64,000 nucleotides of DNA from Euborellia annulipes (Eukaryota; Arthropoda; Insecta; Dermaptera; Anisolabididae), in the NCBI GenBank assembly GCA_023213315.1, contig JAKCPI010004294.1:124001-188000 (forward strand), read 5' to 3'. The notes under the pieces were generated by a model. It was not told the DNA's origin. It saw nothing but the letters and a program-made list of their open reading frames with translations, and made no database searches. A program made the translations under genes and the position numbers. This document shows, one piece after another, positions 1 to 11,019 of the stretch. Position 1 is the stretch's first letter. Every line of letters starts with the position of its first letter.

Positions 1-1614
1 CAATATATGGTATATATTGTATATTTTATTCGCAAATGACCGCCTTTCAGGCCCCCTGGAAATTTCCACACTCAATAGGAATTTTGAAGTACAGTTTTAT
101 ATGTTTATGTTTCACAGACGAACTTCTGAAGAAGAGCAAGAAAATTATTTTTCATCAGAAATTTCTAAAACTTTTTGAGTTATTAATTTTTGAAGGAATG
201 ATTACTCCCATAAAAAATGTATGGGGAGAATATTCAAGTGAAAGATGTTTTCTGGTTGAAATAATTAACGATTGAACAAACAACAAAAAAAAAAACATAC
301 AAAAAATTGTTGAAATAATGAATCAAATTCAAAGAGGACCTTTTAAAGGTTACAGGAAAGGAAAATGCGAGGAAACTGTATAGCTTTTATTTGCAGATGA
401 TTAAGAAAATGAGGGGCCAAGCCAGATATATCTGTGAAGTTTCATTAGGGAAAAACCAAAAATTAAAAGGGATTGTAGAGTTCAGGGAGGCGAAGCTCAA
501 GGCAAGTTAAAGCGCTAAGGATAATAATTTTTCACTATCCTAGAATTTCGTTTTTCTCTTTTCAGATCTCTAAGCTCTCAGTGTGTATATATATTTTTCT
601 AATTATTTCCTTGCTCTTGCTCCCTTTTCTTCTTCATTAATATTCAGTATTAACAGTCGATAAAATATTTACACAACCACACCACACTTACCTAAATAGT
701 ATACTTAAATAAATACTTATCTTTTTAATATAAATGAATCATAAATATAAACTTACTTATAATATTGATTCCCCATGGTAACAAAAAAGAAATGTTGATA
801 GGAACCAAGTTTTGATAGATATATATACATATTAAATATTATTTATATCTTATCTCTTATTGGAAATGTAACTTAAAATATATGTGCCCCATGGTGGCCG
901 TTCATTTTTTAGTCAGCAGGGGGATACGGCCCCTTTAATGGAGTCGAGCGTTGTTTGAACGACCTCCAAGAGAAAGTATTCTTTAATCTCTAATTTAAAT
1001 GAATTGGATAAATTTCCATTCCCTATACTCAGCAAATTCAGTTAATAAACTCTCGTAAGAAAGCAACCCCCAAAATCCGCTCGATCTCTCTTTAATACAT
1101 ATTAAGAATTCGCAGTAGGCCTTGCCATCAATTACTATTTAGTCATATTTAATATCATTTGTTTAATCATTACTATTTTTATAAATTTTTATAAAAAATT
1201 GAGATAAAAAAATTTAGTATTTTCAATTAAATTTTACTTAAAAATGAGAAAAAATTAATTTCGCGATCTTAAGTTATAGGCTACACCTTGACCTTACAGA
1301 AAAAAATTCTTTACTGAGCCGAATCTATACTCGCTCATAGTTTATGCTTGATACAGGTGTATAGGCCTAAACTAAGTACACTTTAAGAAGGGCAAAGTGA
1401 TTGGCTTAAAGATCTAAATTTAACCAAATTCCGTCTCTATGCCATAGCGGAAGAGGAAAATCTTGGTCCAAGTTTAGGATATCTATGTTGATTATTAAAA
1501 AAAAAATGACCTCCGTCAGAGCTGATTTAAATTAAAAAAAAAAAAAAAAAAAAATATTTTAAACATCATTTATTAGAATTATTTAAGAAGTATGGCCTCA
1601 GATGCAAAAAACTC
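1..1614. other. AT-rich non-coding stretch
   Basis: No supported gene. A 79-codon open frame at 36-275 has ordinary AT-rich composition, no splice context and no recognisable motif. A short GC-richer patch lies near 885-970, and poly-A runs occur near 1500-1555. Nothing else stands out. Confidence 0.6.
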
Positions 1615-1622
1615 TGTACATG

Positions 1623-1869
1623 CAGTAGCGTAACTAGGTGGGGGCGAGGGGGGGCGCGGGCCCCCACCGCCCCAGGCGCATCAAGCCTTTGGCGCCCCTC
1701 AATACCGACGTAGGCGCCCTAGGGCATCTAAGATATAGCCAATGGACGGTGATTTTATCACTTTCTTTCCATAGATTGTCCAAAAAATTGATAGTTTTCT
1801 TTTAAATTATATTACAACTTAAAAAACAGCGCCTTAGTTGAGCTTCGTCCCCTCCGCCCTTAGAAGTTG
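1623..1869. mobile_element. hAT-like non-autonomous element, 8-bp TSD TGTACATG
   Basis: The 8-mer TGTACATG is found directly before (1615-1622) and after (1870-1877) this segment. The left end reads CAGTAGCGTAACTAGG, a typical hAT-type terminus, followed by G/C-rich tracts. The right end is only weakly complementary, so one terminus is decayed. The host site is a tandem repeat of about 25 bp (unit containing GCAAAAAACTCTGTACATG), which also puts a longer direct repeat around the element (1602-1622 and 1882-1902). There is no coding capacity, so it would have depended on transposase supplied elsewhere. Confidence 0.6.
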
Positions 1870-1909
1870 TGTACATGTATAATGCAAAAAACTCTGTACA
1901 TGTATAATC

Positions 1910-3935
1910 TAGCTTATTTATTAATTAAAAAATAAATGTCGAAGAATACTGGAGACTCTTCTATCCGAAAATATTACTTAGTTGGAATTTTTTAATCTAG
2001 TTCAAGGCCATTAGTAATGAATTATTTAGATATTATAAATAAGAAAAATCAACTTCCGTTCACCTAGATTTCGAATTTATTATAAATTCAAACTGAAGGT
2101 ATTTTTCAGTTTTTCTATACAATATTTAACTTTCTTTTATGAAAAAGATTCAGTCGGGATGATATCTTTACTAAAAAAAAAAAAAAAAAAAAACCTGGTT
2201 TACATTTGAGTTTCGGAGCTCCAAAATATAATTCATCTTCTCCTCTTTTATAATAAGACATTTATTTTTTAATTAATAAATAAGCAAGATTATACATATG
2301 GCAACTCAAAAAACTCTTGAGTGAAATTTAAAAAATATATAATTTTTGGTAAAATAAAATTAATCTATGTATAAATTAAGCTAACCATGCAGAAATTTTT
2401 CAAAAACCAATATTACAGGAGACATAAGAAAGTTGATTAAAAGATTTGAAGATTCTTGATTATAAGAAATGAAAAAATACTTTTATTAAATGAAATTGAA
2501 TTTTATACTATGCTTGAGTGAATCTGAAAGGAACATTAAATGAATTTCTTTCAATTAATAACATAAATATGATTGATCTTTTTAAGATAATTTGTTAATT
2601 CATTCAGTAAAATATAAACAAATTTTTAATTTAAATAAACAACTTGGTCTTTTAATTATAAACTCGAATAATAAATTAGGCGAAAACATTCTCCCTAATG
2701 CTGATATTATAATAGATGCTAAACCAAAATATTTGAAGACCTCCGGACAAAATTATGTTAATTTTGACCAAACAAATAAGCTTAAATTTAATCTAAGCAA
2801 TTTCACTTATGTAAATGGTATGGAAATTGTCAACTTTTTATAAATTAACATTCACAGCCCCAGCCAGTAAAGCAACCTTTGTCAAAACTTTTTCTAAACC
2901 CCAAGTCCTCCTGCATGAGTGAATATGATTTAATCACTTTGGAGATTCTCAAGAAAAAAAAAAAGCTCATTTTGGATTTTTTAAGGTATAAAAATGAATC
3001 AACTTAAAAAAAAATCGATTCTAAAAAAAAAGTTCTTTTGTCTGTTATTATAATTTTTTTTTTTTTTTTTTAAATTAATTTTATCTTCGAGGAGAAAGAT
3101 AAGAAGATTATAGAAAATTGAGTTTTTTTGTTTTTAACCCCTTTCATTCTAGAATTTATTAAGAATCGATGAGATTTAATTATAGCCTTTGTTCAACCTC
3201 TCTATTCTTAGATCCTCATTGTACCTCTCTGGAGCCTCAGACTCCATCTAAATCTTTCAGTTCGAATGCTATTTTCTGCATTTGGAAAACATTCGCACCG
3301 CTTATTAACCTTGAAACGGAGTAAATTCGAATTATATATCACAAAACTGCATATTATTATTATATATATTAAAAGTAAATTTGTAAAAAGCTTGTCAAAC
3401 GATTATGAATGAACACATATTCATATCATGCATAATCCAACGAACATGTAAATATATGATGGATGAATTTTTAAACAAACATGTTAACAAGCTCTTCTCT
3501 CAAAAAAAAGTCGTGTAAATTATATAAAAAAAATTATTAACAATTCTTTAAGCCTTTATTCTTCCATCAGCTATGTGATCTCTCCCCTCCTCTTTTCCAT
3601 TTCCTTACAACTTTTTTTTTATTATTTCGATTATTTTGAAATTTCAATTCAACATTTCAATTTCTATAAAAGCTATTGTTTTAGAATAATTATTGATTAC
3701 AATTGAAATTCATCTACTCTCTTCCTCATTAAAATGATAGCCTTCTCTAAAATTAACAAGGAGCAAAGGCATACCCTATATAGAAATATATATTTTGTGT
3801 CCTTTGAAGTTTATATAATTTAGATAGATGTACAGTATATTATATATATAGACAAACAACTATATTATCTAGAATAGCCTTATAAATATTATGAAGTTAT
3901 GATTGTATTATTGAGTTGACAAAATAACTTAAAAA
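1910..3935. other. AT-rich non-coding stretch with poly-A/T runs
   Basis: No supported gene. An open frame at 2592-2843 (83 codons, asparagine- and lysine-rich) has no splice signals or motif I recognise. Homopolymer runs lie near 2173-2193 and 3055-3072. A slightly GC-richer patch lies at about 3180-3300. Confidence 0.5.
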
Positions 3936-4116
3936 TATCAGGTGTGCTGGTCGCACAGCATAAAACTTTGGTAAGCTTGTCACACCAGATTTTTTTTATA
4001 ATTATATTTTAAGTACGTTCTTCCTACCGGAGTACACTAAAGGCTATAACAGATTTTTTTTGTGTCGAGATATATTTAGATTCCGTCGATGTATTAGAAT
4101 TCAAGATGTAAAATTT

Positions 4117-4384
4117 TTTTAAACACTCACACTTTTTTCTCATTCACACTCACACTCACCCACACATTCACACTGCTTTTCGGCAACTCAGGCCATATAA
4201 GACATTTACGATATCCGTTATTGTTTAATATACATACCAGGTATATTGGGGGTCCAGGCATTCTTATTTAAGCCATTTGGTATCCAAATAGCTTAAATAA
4301 AATCATCGGACTGCCTGGGGTCCAAACCCGCGACTTTTGGTATACGAGGTTAGCACGCTAACCTCTACGCCAAACCCCGAGTGT
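4117..4384 (-). mobile_element. SINE-A (tRNA-derived), TSD ATGTAAAATTT
   Basis: A minus-strand copy of the SINE defined at 45205-45469. The target duplication ATGTAAAATTT is exact (4106-4116 and 4385-4395). On the plus strand the order is T-tail, CACTCACACTCAC block, CGGCAACTCAGGCC, the AAGCCATTTGGTATCC hairpin, then the tRNA-like head with B-box-like sequence and the GAGGTTAGC hairpin. It is inserted in an HE repeat. Confidence 0.9.
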
Positions 4385-4397
4385 ATGTAAAATTTAT

Positions 4398-4450
4398 TAT
4401 TATTATTATTATTTTCGGCAATGGCCCTGGGCGTTTGCACCATTTGGCCA
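4398..4450 (-). mobile_element. 53-bp insertion with (ATT)n tail at the same target
   Basis: The segment starts with an (ATT)n run, followed by TTTTCGGCAATGGCCCTGGG. It lies between a second and third copy of ATGTAAAATTTAT (4385-4397 and 4451-4463). Its TTTTCGGCAA...GGCC module resembles the tail regions of SINE-A and SINE-B, so it is probably a severely truncated SINE in minus orientation with an ATT tail. Confidence 0.6.
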
Positions 4451-4961
4451 ATGTAAAATTTATAAACATGGGAAAATATTTTAATTTTGTTATCATAGCA
4501 ACCCCATTTCTTTTATCTTTCCTATGAAGTACAAGAGTAAAGTATGCTTCAAACAATTTCAAGGGCAAAATGAGAATATACATTTTAAAGAGTATCTAAA
4601 TAATAATTGATTATTGAATTTTAATCAAAATAGAACAAATTTTGAAAAAATCGAGAAAAACTGAAAAAGTACATCAGTAAAGTACTAGTACTCTATGGCT
4701 GATTTTGATCAAAAGCTTCATGCCATGTCCTAGGGGGGTATCTAACTTAAATATAAAATTTCAACCCCATAATTCTTTTTGTTCTTGAGATATTTTGTTC
4801 ACAGACAGACACACACAGAGAGACAGACCATGTTGCGAAAACCACTTTTTTTGACATGGGGACCTCAAAACGTGTATATCCATCAAAATCTCGACATCTA
4901 ATTTTTGACATGAATTCAATACTTTATCTCTATATACATAGATATATAGATAAGAGAAGGT

Positions 4962-6239
4962 AATTAAAATCTTTTTTTATAGTTTGTTTTTAATTAATAT
5001 TATTGCCACTTAAATCTTTTCATCACTTGATATTTCCAGAAGGATGTGCTGCTCCAAAGGCTTAAGTTTGAAAGGATAGATGGGGTGGAGAAAAAAAGTT
5101 AAAAAATTTTTTTTTAAACTTATCAGATAAAATTTTCCAACCCATTTGGCTACACCCCTTGAGTTAAATGATAAATTTCGATTGATACCCTTGAAATAAG
5201 TCTTATCATTTTTTAATTAAAAAAAAAAAAAAAAGTTCAAGTATCTTATTTAATGTCATGGTAAAATTCTTTGAAAATGAAATTATATAGTAATATATAG
5301 GTATATATTGATATTAAATTATTCATCACTTTTTTAGAATAAACTTTTCCTTTTTTTTTTTTAATATTACAAAAAATTACTTTATTTGACTCACCTACTT
5401 TTTTTTTATCTCTTTATAGTTTAAATCGGTCATAGCTCTAGAAGTTGTTTTAAATTTTTAATTACGAGTTTCTGATTTTCAATAATACCGTCATGAATTA
5501 TTTATGAGTTTTCCTTTTTAACTTAAAAGCGGAATATCCTTTAGATATATTTTAAAAGTGAATATCAATTTGGCGGCGAAAAAGAGAGACAATGGCTCGT
5601 TTACATTTTTTTTTTCTTTGGAAGATGAAAACTAGAATCGACACACACAAGCAAGGTCAAAAGACAGACAGGGTTAAGTAGGAAATGCCTTGGTTGGAAA
5701 GGAAAAGGGCTCTAGCTGACTCTTATGCACAATTCCTTCCTCTCTTTGAGCTAACTGTACCATAAAGCCTAAGGACCTTGACTTTCTAACTGCCTTGCAG
5801 AGCACGAGCCCATTAACCGTCCATCAGGGTCATTACACGAATCAGATCAGAAAAAAAATTTAAAAAAAAACCTCAACTTGCTAAATGACAGTTGATGCAA
5901 TCCTGAGGGAGAAAAACCAACGGCTTATAGGTCCAATCAAGTTTATGTGTGGGGTTCGCAAGTGATGACTTTAAAAAAAATAAAAAATTCGCTCATTTAG
6001 ACTTTTTGATAATCGGTTACTAATGGAGTTTTAAAACGATTCTGATTTCGTTGGATTATAATTATTATTTAGTAAATGAAATTGTGATATAATATCAAGT
6101 AAAGTCTTTTGAAAGTTTTAAACGTCTAAATTAAATGATAATTTATCTTACTAGCTAATTATATACTGTATAAGCCTAAATCTATTACTCCAAACTTTCG
6201 AGAAAATAAACTGTTGTAGAACGATAGAACAAAAAGTCT
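4962..6239. other. Non-coding stretch, GC-richer patch 5560-5850
   Basis: No repeat or gene recognised. The segment from about 5560 to 5850 is less AT-rich than its flanks and lacks a long frame. It could hold a regulatory element or an old repeat, but nothing in the sequence decides this. Confidence 0.4.
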
Positions 6240-7145
6240 TAAAAGATATTTTTGATATTAAATAAAAAAATTCGAAAAAACTGAAAAAGTACTTCAGTCT
6301 TTACTGAGCTTCATGTTACGTGTTACGTGTTAGCTTCGTGTTACGTCTCAAGGGTGTACCTAACTTAAATATAAAATTTCAACTCCTAGCTCTTTTTGTT
6401 TATGAGATGTTTTGTTCACATACGGTTTTGAGTTACGATTTAAAAGTGATAAGACGTGTTTTTTATGTAATCCAAGAAAAATTGAAAATTTGGATGAAAT
6501 TCCATAAAAAAATTTTATATCAACCGATCCAGTTTAAGAAGATCTAACACGCTGAAAAAAGGGCGGAAGAGAGTTAGTAATAGGAAAAGTGATTTAAATG
6601 ATAAAAGAAGTGTAAACTAAACAAAAAATCTATTTGGATTATCTGTTCGAAGAATCAAAAAGTATTTGTGAATATTAAAGTGGCCAAAAATAGAATTATA
6701 AAAAGAAAAAAATTTTCTTCGGTCGACCTTTAACATATCAGCTGACCAGAAAAAGATTAGTTACATCTAGTAACAAACACAAATAATCCTAACTAAACAA
6801 TATAAATAATAATTGTGGATAAATAAAATGAGAAAAAATATAATAAAGAAGGACAATAGGGATGGATGGACAAGAGGGAGAAGAGAACTCACGAACTAGC
6901 AAATTCAATCCTTTTGAAGGCAAAGAACTGCAAAGAACTCCAGACAATATAAATCCAACTACAAAAAAAGCTAAGCATGAAGTAGATCCGGCAACAATAC
7001 AAGATACAAGATATTTTGTTCACAGACAGACAGACCAATTTGCGGGAACCACTTTTTTAAACTCAGGGGAACTCAAAACGTGTATATCCATCAAAATCTC
7101 GACATCGAATTTTTGACATGATCGCAATACTTTCTCTTTACTATA
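6240..7145 (+). repeat. HE repeat copy split by a 588-bp insertion
   Basis: The left part (about 6262-6420) carries the AAAAACTGAAAAAGTAC, TAACTTAAATATAAAATTTC and TTTTGTTCACA landmarks. The right part (7009-7145) resumes with CAGACAGACAGACC, CAAAACGTGTATATCC and CATCGAATTTTTGACATGA. The hairpin end is missing, so this copy is truncated on the left. The break falls exactly at a duplicated AGATRTTTTGTTCACA. Confidence 0.8.
6421..7008 (+). mobile_element. 588-bp insertion with 16-bp target duplication, partly coding-like
   Basis: The segment is bounded by AGATGTTTTGTTCACA (6405-6420) and AGATATTTTGTTCACA (7009-7024), a 16-nt direct repeat with one mismatch. It has no A-tail and no terminal inverted repeats. 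Its right part contains an open frame from an ATG at 6862 that runs into the HE repeat; the frame is hydrophilic and rich in K, E, N and T. Upstream frames are broken by stops. The 16-bp duplication suggests a retroelement or a captured cDNA. I could not identify the protein; an ORF1/gag-like fragment is only a guess. Confidence 0.45.
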
Positions 7146-7572
7146 CTTTCGTATATATAATTATTTAACTTTTAAAATTTCTAACGTTTTAGACACAAAT
7201 TTTGCCCCCTTCTTTAAGATAATTAAATATGGAAAAACTACAGGCGGTGATTTTTCATATATAAAGATTATATTGTAAAATTATGGTACGTCTCAAATGC
7301 AGGTTCATTAATTATTTATACCCGGCTGCTTGAAATATGCATATTTTGACTTAATCTAACTTCCTCTAATTATTCGTGTCCTTATCATTTGTCGAAAATA
7401 TAATATGATAATGACCTTGAAAATTATTTAGACGGTATTTGAAGGCCTTTTTTATATTATTATTATTTATTTTATATTGACTTAAATCAGAGATTAAATA
7501 AAATTTCCGCTTATATAAAAAGTAATAATGAAAATAAGTAAGCCATCTGATTTGTGGATTTTTAAATCTAAG

Positions 7573-7640
7573 GGTCTCACATCTGAGCTAAGACTGACTT
7601 TGTCAGTCTTAGCCATCCCATTAAGCCCCGGCTGTGAGAC
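7573..7640. repeat. Nested perfect hairpin
   Basis: The inner stem GCTAAGACTGAC / GTCAGTCTTAGC (7587-7613) is 12 bp with a TTT loop. The outer stem GGTCTCACA / TGTGAGACC (7573-7581 and 7632-7640) is 9 bp. It may be a small foldback or the folded body of a SINE. No target duplication was seen. Confidence 0.6.
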
Positions 7641-8010
7641 CGGCCGGGTTTTTCTCGTTGACTAGGAATCCCACGTATCAAGCCAGTGGACATTCTCTCC
7701 AAAATATTCATTTATACCAATATTTACGCCATAATTTATTTCGGAATTTATCATTTATTCAATCTAATATTCTTTACTTTTAATTATAAAATGTTTTGTT
7801 GTTTGTGGATTTTAAATGCAGACCGACAAACATTCCTTTCATTATATAATATTAATTGACTGAAATTCCTTTGTCATATTATTAAAAATATGCAACGAAG
7901 TTGTAAAACTTTCCTCATTCTTACATATTTTAGTTTACTAACTTCTTAGGCTCTCCAATGGAAAACAAAATTGTTTAAACTATGAACAAAATTTATATGT
8001 GTATGTTGAT

Positions 8011-8109
8011 GGAGTCAGGAAAATAACAAGACGATTGCAGACGTTAGGGCGAGAATTTAAATAAAAGAATATTTGGCTGCAATCGTCTTGTTTGTTATTC
8101 TCCTACTCC
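8011..8109. repeat. Small foldback element
   Basis: The arms 8011-8040 and 8077-8109 are near-perfect inverted repeats around AATAACAAGACGATTGCAG. The spacer is 36 bp. No duplicated target was found. It is probably a very short MITE or foldback. Confidence 0.6.
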
Positions 8110-8338
8110 TTTAATACAGGCACAGATCTTCATAAATTCAAAATTTATAATGCATTATCCTTATCCGAAAAGTGGTTTCTGAGCTAATGAAACAACTACA
8201 CCTATAAAAGTATTAAATTTTTTTGTCATTTTAGAATTTAAATAAAAACGAAAAAGTAAAAATTCGGAAAGTTTAAATTTTATTTAGTTTCCCTTACCGG
8301 AAAAGTAAAATCTCATTAGAATAAAAACCTTGGTATTA

Positions 8339-8397
8339 TTTTTACTTTCTCTTACCTGATATATGAAATATATATAGAGAGAAAGTATTTATCATGT
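8339..8397 (-). repeat. HE repeat, terminal fragment
   Basis: TTACTTTCTCTTACCTGATA...GAGAGAAAGTATT is the short-hairpin end of the HE family in minus orientation. The rest of the element is absent. Confidence 0.65.
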
Positions 8398-8542
8398 GTT
8401 TTTTCATCTATGAATAGTTTTAAGTAGGCCTATAATTAATTAAACTCCAAGTTTATTAAAATATTTATTTTGATATAAAGATATATTTGGACCGGAATCG
8501 CTCATGTTTAAAAAGAAGTCAATTTGGTTCCCTCTTCATCAC

Positions 8543-8806
8543 CATGGGCGTAGCCAGGGGGAGGCAGGGGGCGGCCGTTGCCCCCTCCTGGCTGGCCCTA
8601 AAAATTAAAAAAAAAAACAAGCAAATATATATTTTTCCCATTGGGAATTTTTTTTTAACACCCCAATCCACTACATTAATTTAATTTTTTTTTATTTAAA
8701 TAAATAATTAATAATCTATGTATATATTAATTGCAAACCCCCCTCCTCTCGCCCTAACGAGGGGTTGCCACCCCCCCCCCTTACAAGAAGTCTGGCTACG
8801 CCCATG
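8543..8806. mobile_element. TIR transposon (MITE), 8-bp TSD TTCATCAC
   Basis: The terminal inverted repeats are CATGGGCGTAGCCAGG at the left and CTGGCTACGCCCATG at the right. The exact target duplication TTCATCAC occurs at 8535-8542 and 8807-8814. The element is 264 bp with G/C-rich subterminal tracts and no coding. The 8-bp duplication points to a hAT-type transposase. A further half-site CATGGGCGTAACTAG starts at 8852 without a recognised partner. Confidence 0.85.
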
Positions 8807-9218
8807 TTCATCACCATATCTATTCTTAATGTTTTGGATACCTTAAGACCATGGGCGTAACTAGAGAATGCGGGGACAGGGAAAAAAAAATATATATAAA
8901 ACCCCAAAACAGTAATATTTTGTGAAAATTGAAGTACATTTTGCTGATGTAATTCAGTTTTTTTTTTTCAAATTCACTTTCCAGCTCTTCCTTCCATAGA
9001 CCCAAAGTTAAATCCCTATGGGGATTTGCATGTTAATTTTGGAAGTTTTTACACATTTAAAAAATTGTTTTCCAATTCTTATGAAATTTTGTATTGTTTT
9101 AGGATTCTCTATTGTGTATAAAAAATGTCCAAATATGAGATTAAAATTTTGAAAAATAACCATAGTTTATTTCAACCAGTCAACATTTAAAATGCAAGTT
9201 TGAAACTAAGGTGCTATT

Positions 9219-9325
9219 GGAAACTAAATATATCCCGACACAAAAAATCTGGTGTGACCAGCACGGTGCACAACTTTCTCTTACCGAAGGGTAAGTTGTG
9301 TGCTGTGCGCCACAAGATTTTTTAA
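9219..9325 (-). repeat. HE repeat, long-hairpin end only
   Basis: The fragment contains AACTAAATATATCCCGACAC followed by a near-complete AATCTGGTGTGAC...CACAAGATT hairpin. The internal motif ACAACTTTCTCTTACC is followed by a loop different from that of other copies, but still paired with GGTAAGTTGTG. Confidence 0.75.
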
Positions 9326-9339
9326 AAGATCTGTTTAGG

Positions 9340-9470
9340 CATTTATTTTTATTGATTGATAACCATTTCAGTTGAAATAAATTTTTGTCCCTTGGGACGG
9401 CAAGTTAACCCCTGACCTGAAGAGGCGAGTATCGTACTGTGCTATGATTAAGAAGCTTGCTTCCGCATAA
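9340..9470 (-). mobile_element. SINE-B fragment
   Basis: ATTGATAACCATTTCAGTTG and AAATAAATTT match the SINE-B body in minus orientation. They are followed by a degraded tRNA-like head with a B-box-like GGGTTAACTTGCC on the minus strand. No target duplication is visible, so the copy is old. Confidence 0.4.
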
Positions 9471-9474
9471 AATA

Positions 9475-10003
9475 AAAAGAAATTCCTATTATAAAATTCT
9501 CATTTAATCTCAAGGAAGTGATGATTTTTTCTAAACATGAAAACTATATCTGGGTAATAATGATTTTATTAGTTATACCATCGATCGATTCCTTATTGCA
9601 AGAATATAATAGAGAATATAAATTGAGATAAAAATCTTTTACAATGTAAATAGGTCGATAGATCATAATCCAGCAATCAGCTGATTGGTAAACTTTAAAG
9701 ATTCAGCAACTGATATAAAAAAAAAGTGAATGTAAGGGAAAAGTGGGGGGCAATGCAGGGCACTCTCCTAGGATATACTTAAGAGAAAAATAAAAGATTA
9801 ATAATGCTCTTTTTATTACGTTAAATGAATGAATGAATGGCTTCCTTATTTTGCAACGTTCACCGATTCATTCAGAGAAGTGCAAATTAAATATTATTAT
9901 CGGCACGCACCGTCAAAGGATTTTTAGTTGTATTTTAATAAATATTTAAATAATAGAAATTTCTATTTGTTTAATTCATTTATTTATTTAGGTTAATTTT
10001 AAT
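9475..10003. other. AT-rich non-coding stretch
   Basis: Nothing recognised beyond short A/T runs and a small (AATG)n tract at about 9825-9840. Confidence 0.5.
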
Positions 10004-10005
10004 AA

Positions 10006-10123
10006 TTTAATTTGTATGCTCTACCGGTCATATAATATGCAGGAGCTTCAAAGTGCGGAGATCAAGGCTGGCATTTTCTTTTCACTTACTTGTCAGGCTG
10101 CGCGACGGTTTCTTCTAAATCTT
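10006..10123 (-). pseudogene. Coding-like block duplicated at 44.6 kb
   Basis: This block is almost identical to 44624-44741; I see only a few substitutions and one single-base indel. Read on the minus strand, the 44.6-kb copy is open through LKDLEETVAQPDK and ISEKKMPALISAL. In this copy a one-base loss after PDK shifts the frame and, as a side effect, creates a donor-like GTAAGTG. The product is unknown. It could be a transposon-derived coding fragment or a duplicated exon. Confidence 0.4.
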
Positions 10124-10129
10124 TAAGAG

Positions 10130-11015
10130 TATTTAAAGTCCAAAATATTTTTAAAAAATTTTCTTTTTGCTAGGAGGTATATAGGCCTACCTATAATTGA
10201 TAGAATGTGATTTTTCTAATCTTTAAGACATGAATTTGTTCAAAACATGAGATGATAATAAAATTAGCTTTTTTTTTATAATTTGTTCATACATAAATAA
10301 ATATGATGTTCTTGATCATGCTTTCGAAATATTTTTCTTTATTTTATCATGGTGAGAAAGAAATTTATTATGCAAAAATATTTTACATATTTCACAAATT
10401 AACTCTCTTTTGGGGTTTAAAAAAGAAAAACAGAAGTTATGTACATATTTAAAAACCCTAATTGATATATTTAACCTGGAGAAAAAAGAATAAAATTAAT
10501 ATCCTTAAAAGCTTCTCATATAAATAAATAGAAATTAATTAATATTTTTTTATTTGGTGCCTACCTTTTTATCTTTCATACAAAACAACAAAATGATATT
10601 CCATTTGACAACTTCTCGGAAGTTTTAATAATGATTTAAGGTTTTTTTTTTCATTGTCTCTCATCTCAATTTTTTTTTTTTTTTTTTACTATAATTAATT
10701 TTTTGCTTATGATATTGCTGTTGATAATGAGATGGGAAAATGAAAAAGTTTTAAACTCAATACTGATTCGAATCTGGTCCTCTAGGGTATAAATAAATAC
10801 TTTCCCCTTGCGTTTTCTATTATTTCAATTTATATATAAGATCGGATTTCATTTACAAAAGAGAAGTTCCGGTGAATAATTTGGGCTCAATTTAACAAAG
10901 AATAAAAAACAAAAAGGAAGGAACTTCATTCGAAGATCAAAGAGAGGAATATTACTCAAGATATAGCTATAAATATTATATATTCATGTTTTATATCCTT
11001 ATCATCACTGATTGT
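10130..11015. other. AT-rich non-coding stretch
   Basis: No gene or repeat recognised. There are several T-runs, the longest near 10671-10687. The interval is otherwise featureless. Confidence 0.5.
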
Positions 11016-11019
11016 AAAA

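Larger units (their letters stand above)
3936..4961 (+). repeat. HE repeat copy, interrupted by SINE-A and a second insertion
   Basis: This is a copy of the hairpin-ended ~0.7-kb family described at 23197-23868. Family landmarks in order are the GGTGTG...CACACCAGAT hairpin (partly degraded here), GTGTCGA, TTCAAGATGTAAAATTT, a CAGTAAAGTACTAGTACT stretch, TTCTTGAGATATTTTG, a CAGACAGAC run, CAAAACGTGTATATCC, and the terminal CTCTATA...AGAGAAGGTA hairpin. The 268-bp SINE-A at 4117-4384 and a 53-bp piece at 4398-4450 both sit at the same ATGTAAAATTT target, so both are younger than this copy. No coding capacity. Confidence 0.85.
7160..8335. other. Non-coding stretch with two hairpins
   Basis: There is no gene. 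The two inverted-repeat structures at 7573-7640 and 8011-8109 are listed separately. The rest is plain AT-rich DNA. Confidence 0.5.

Noticed and set aside
36..275. 79-codon open frame at the window start
   Set aside because: AT-typical composition, no context, no motif.
1602..1902. 21-bp target-site duplication
   Set aside because: A perfect 21-bp direct repeat flanks the region, but a host tandem repeat with an 8-bp duplication TGTACATG explains it more simply and fits hAT-type ends.
10006..10123. Spliced-leader or spliceosomal RNA gene
   Set aside because: A GTAAGTG on the minus strand looked like a donor, but it comes from a one-base loss absent in the 44.6-kb copy, and no Sm-site or conserved snRNA element is visible.
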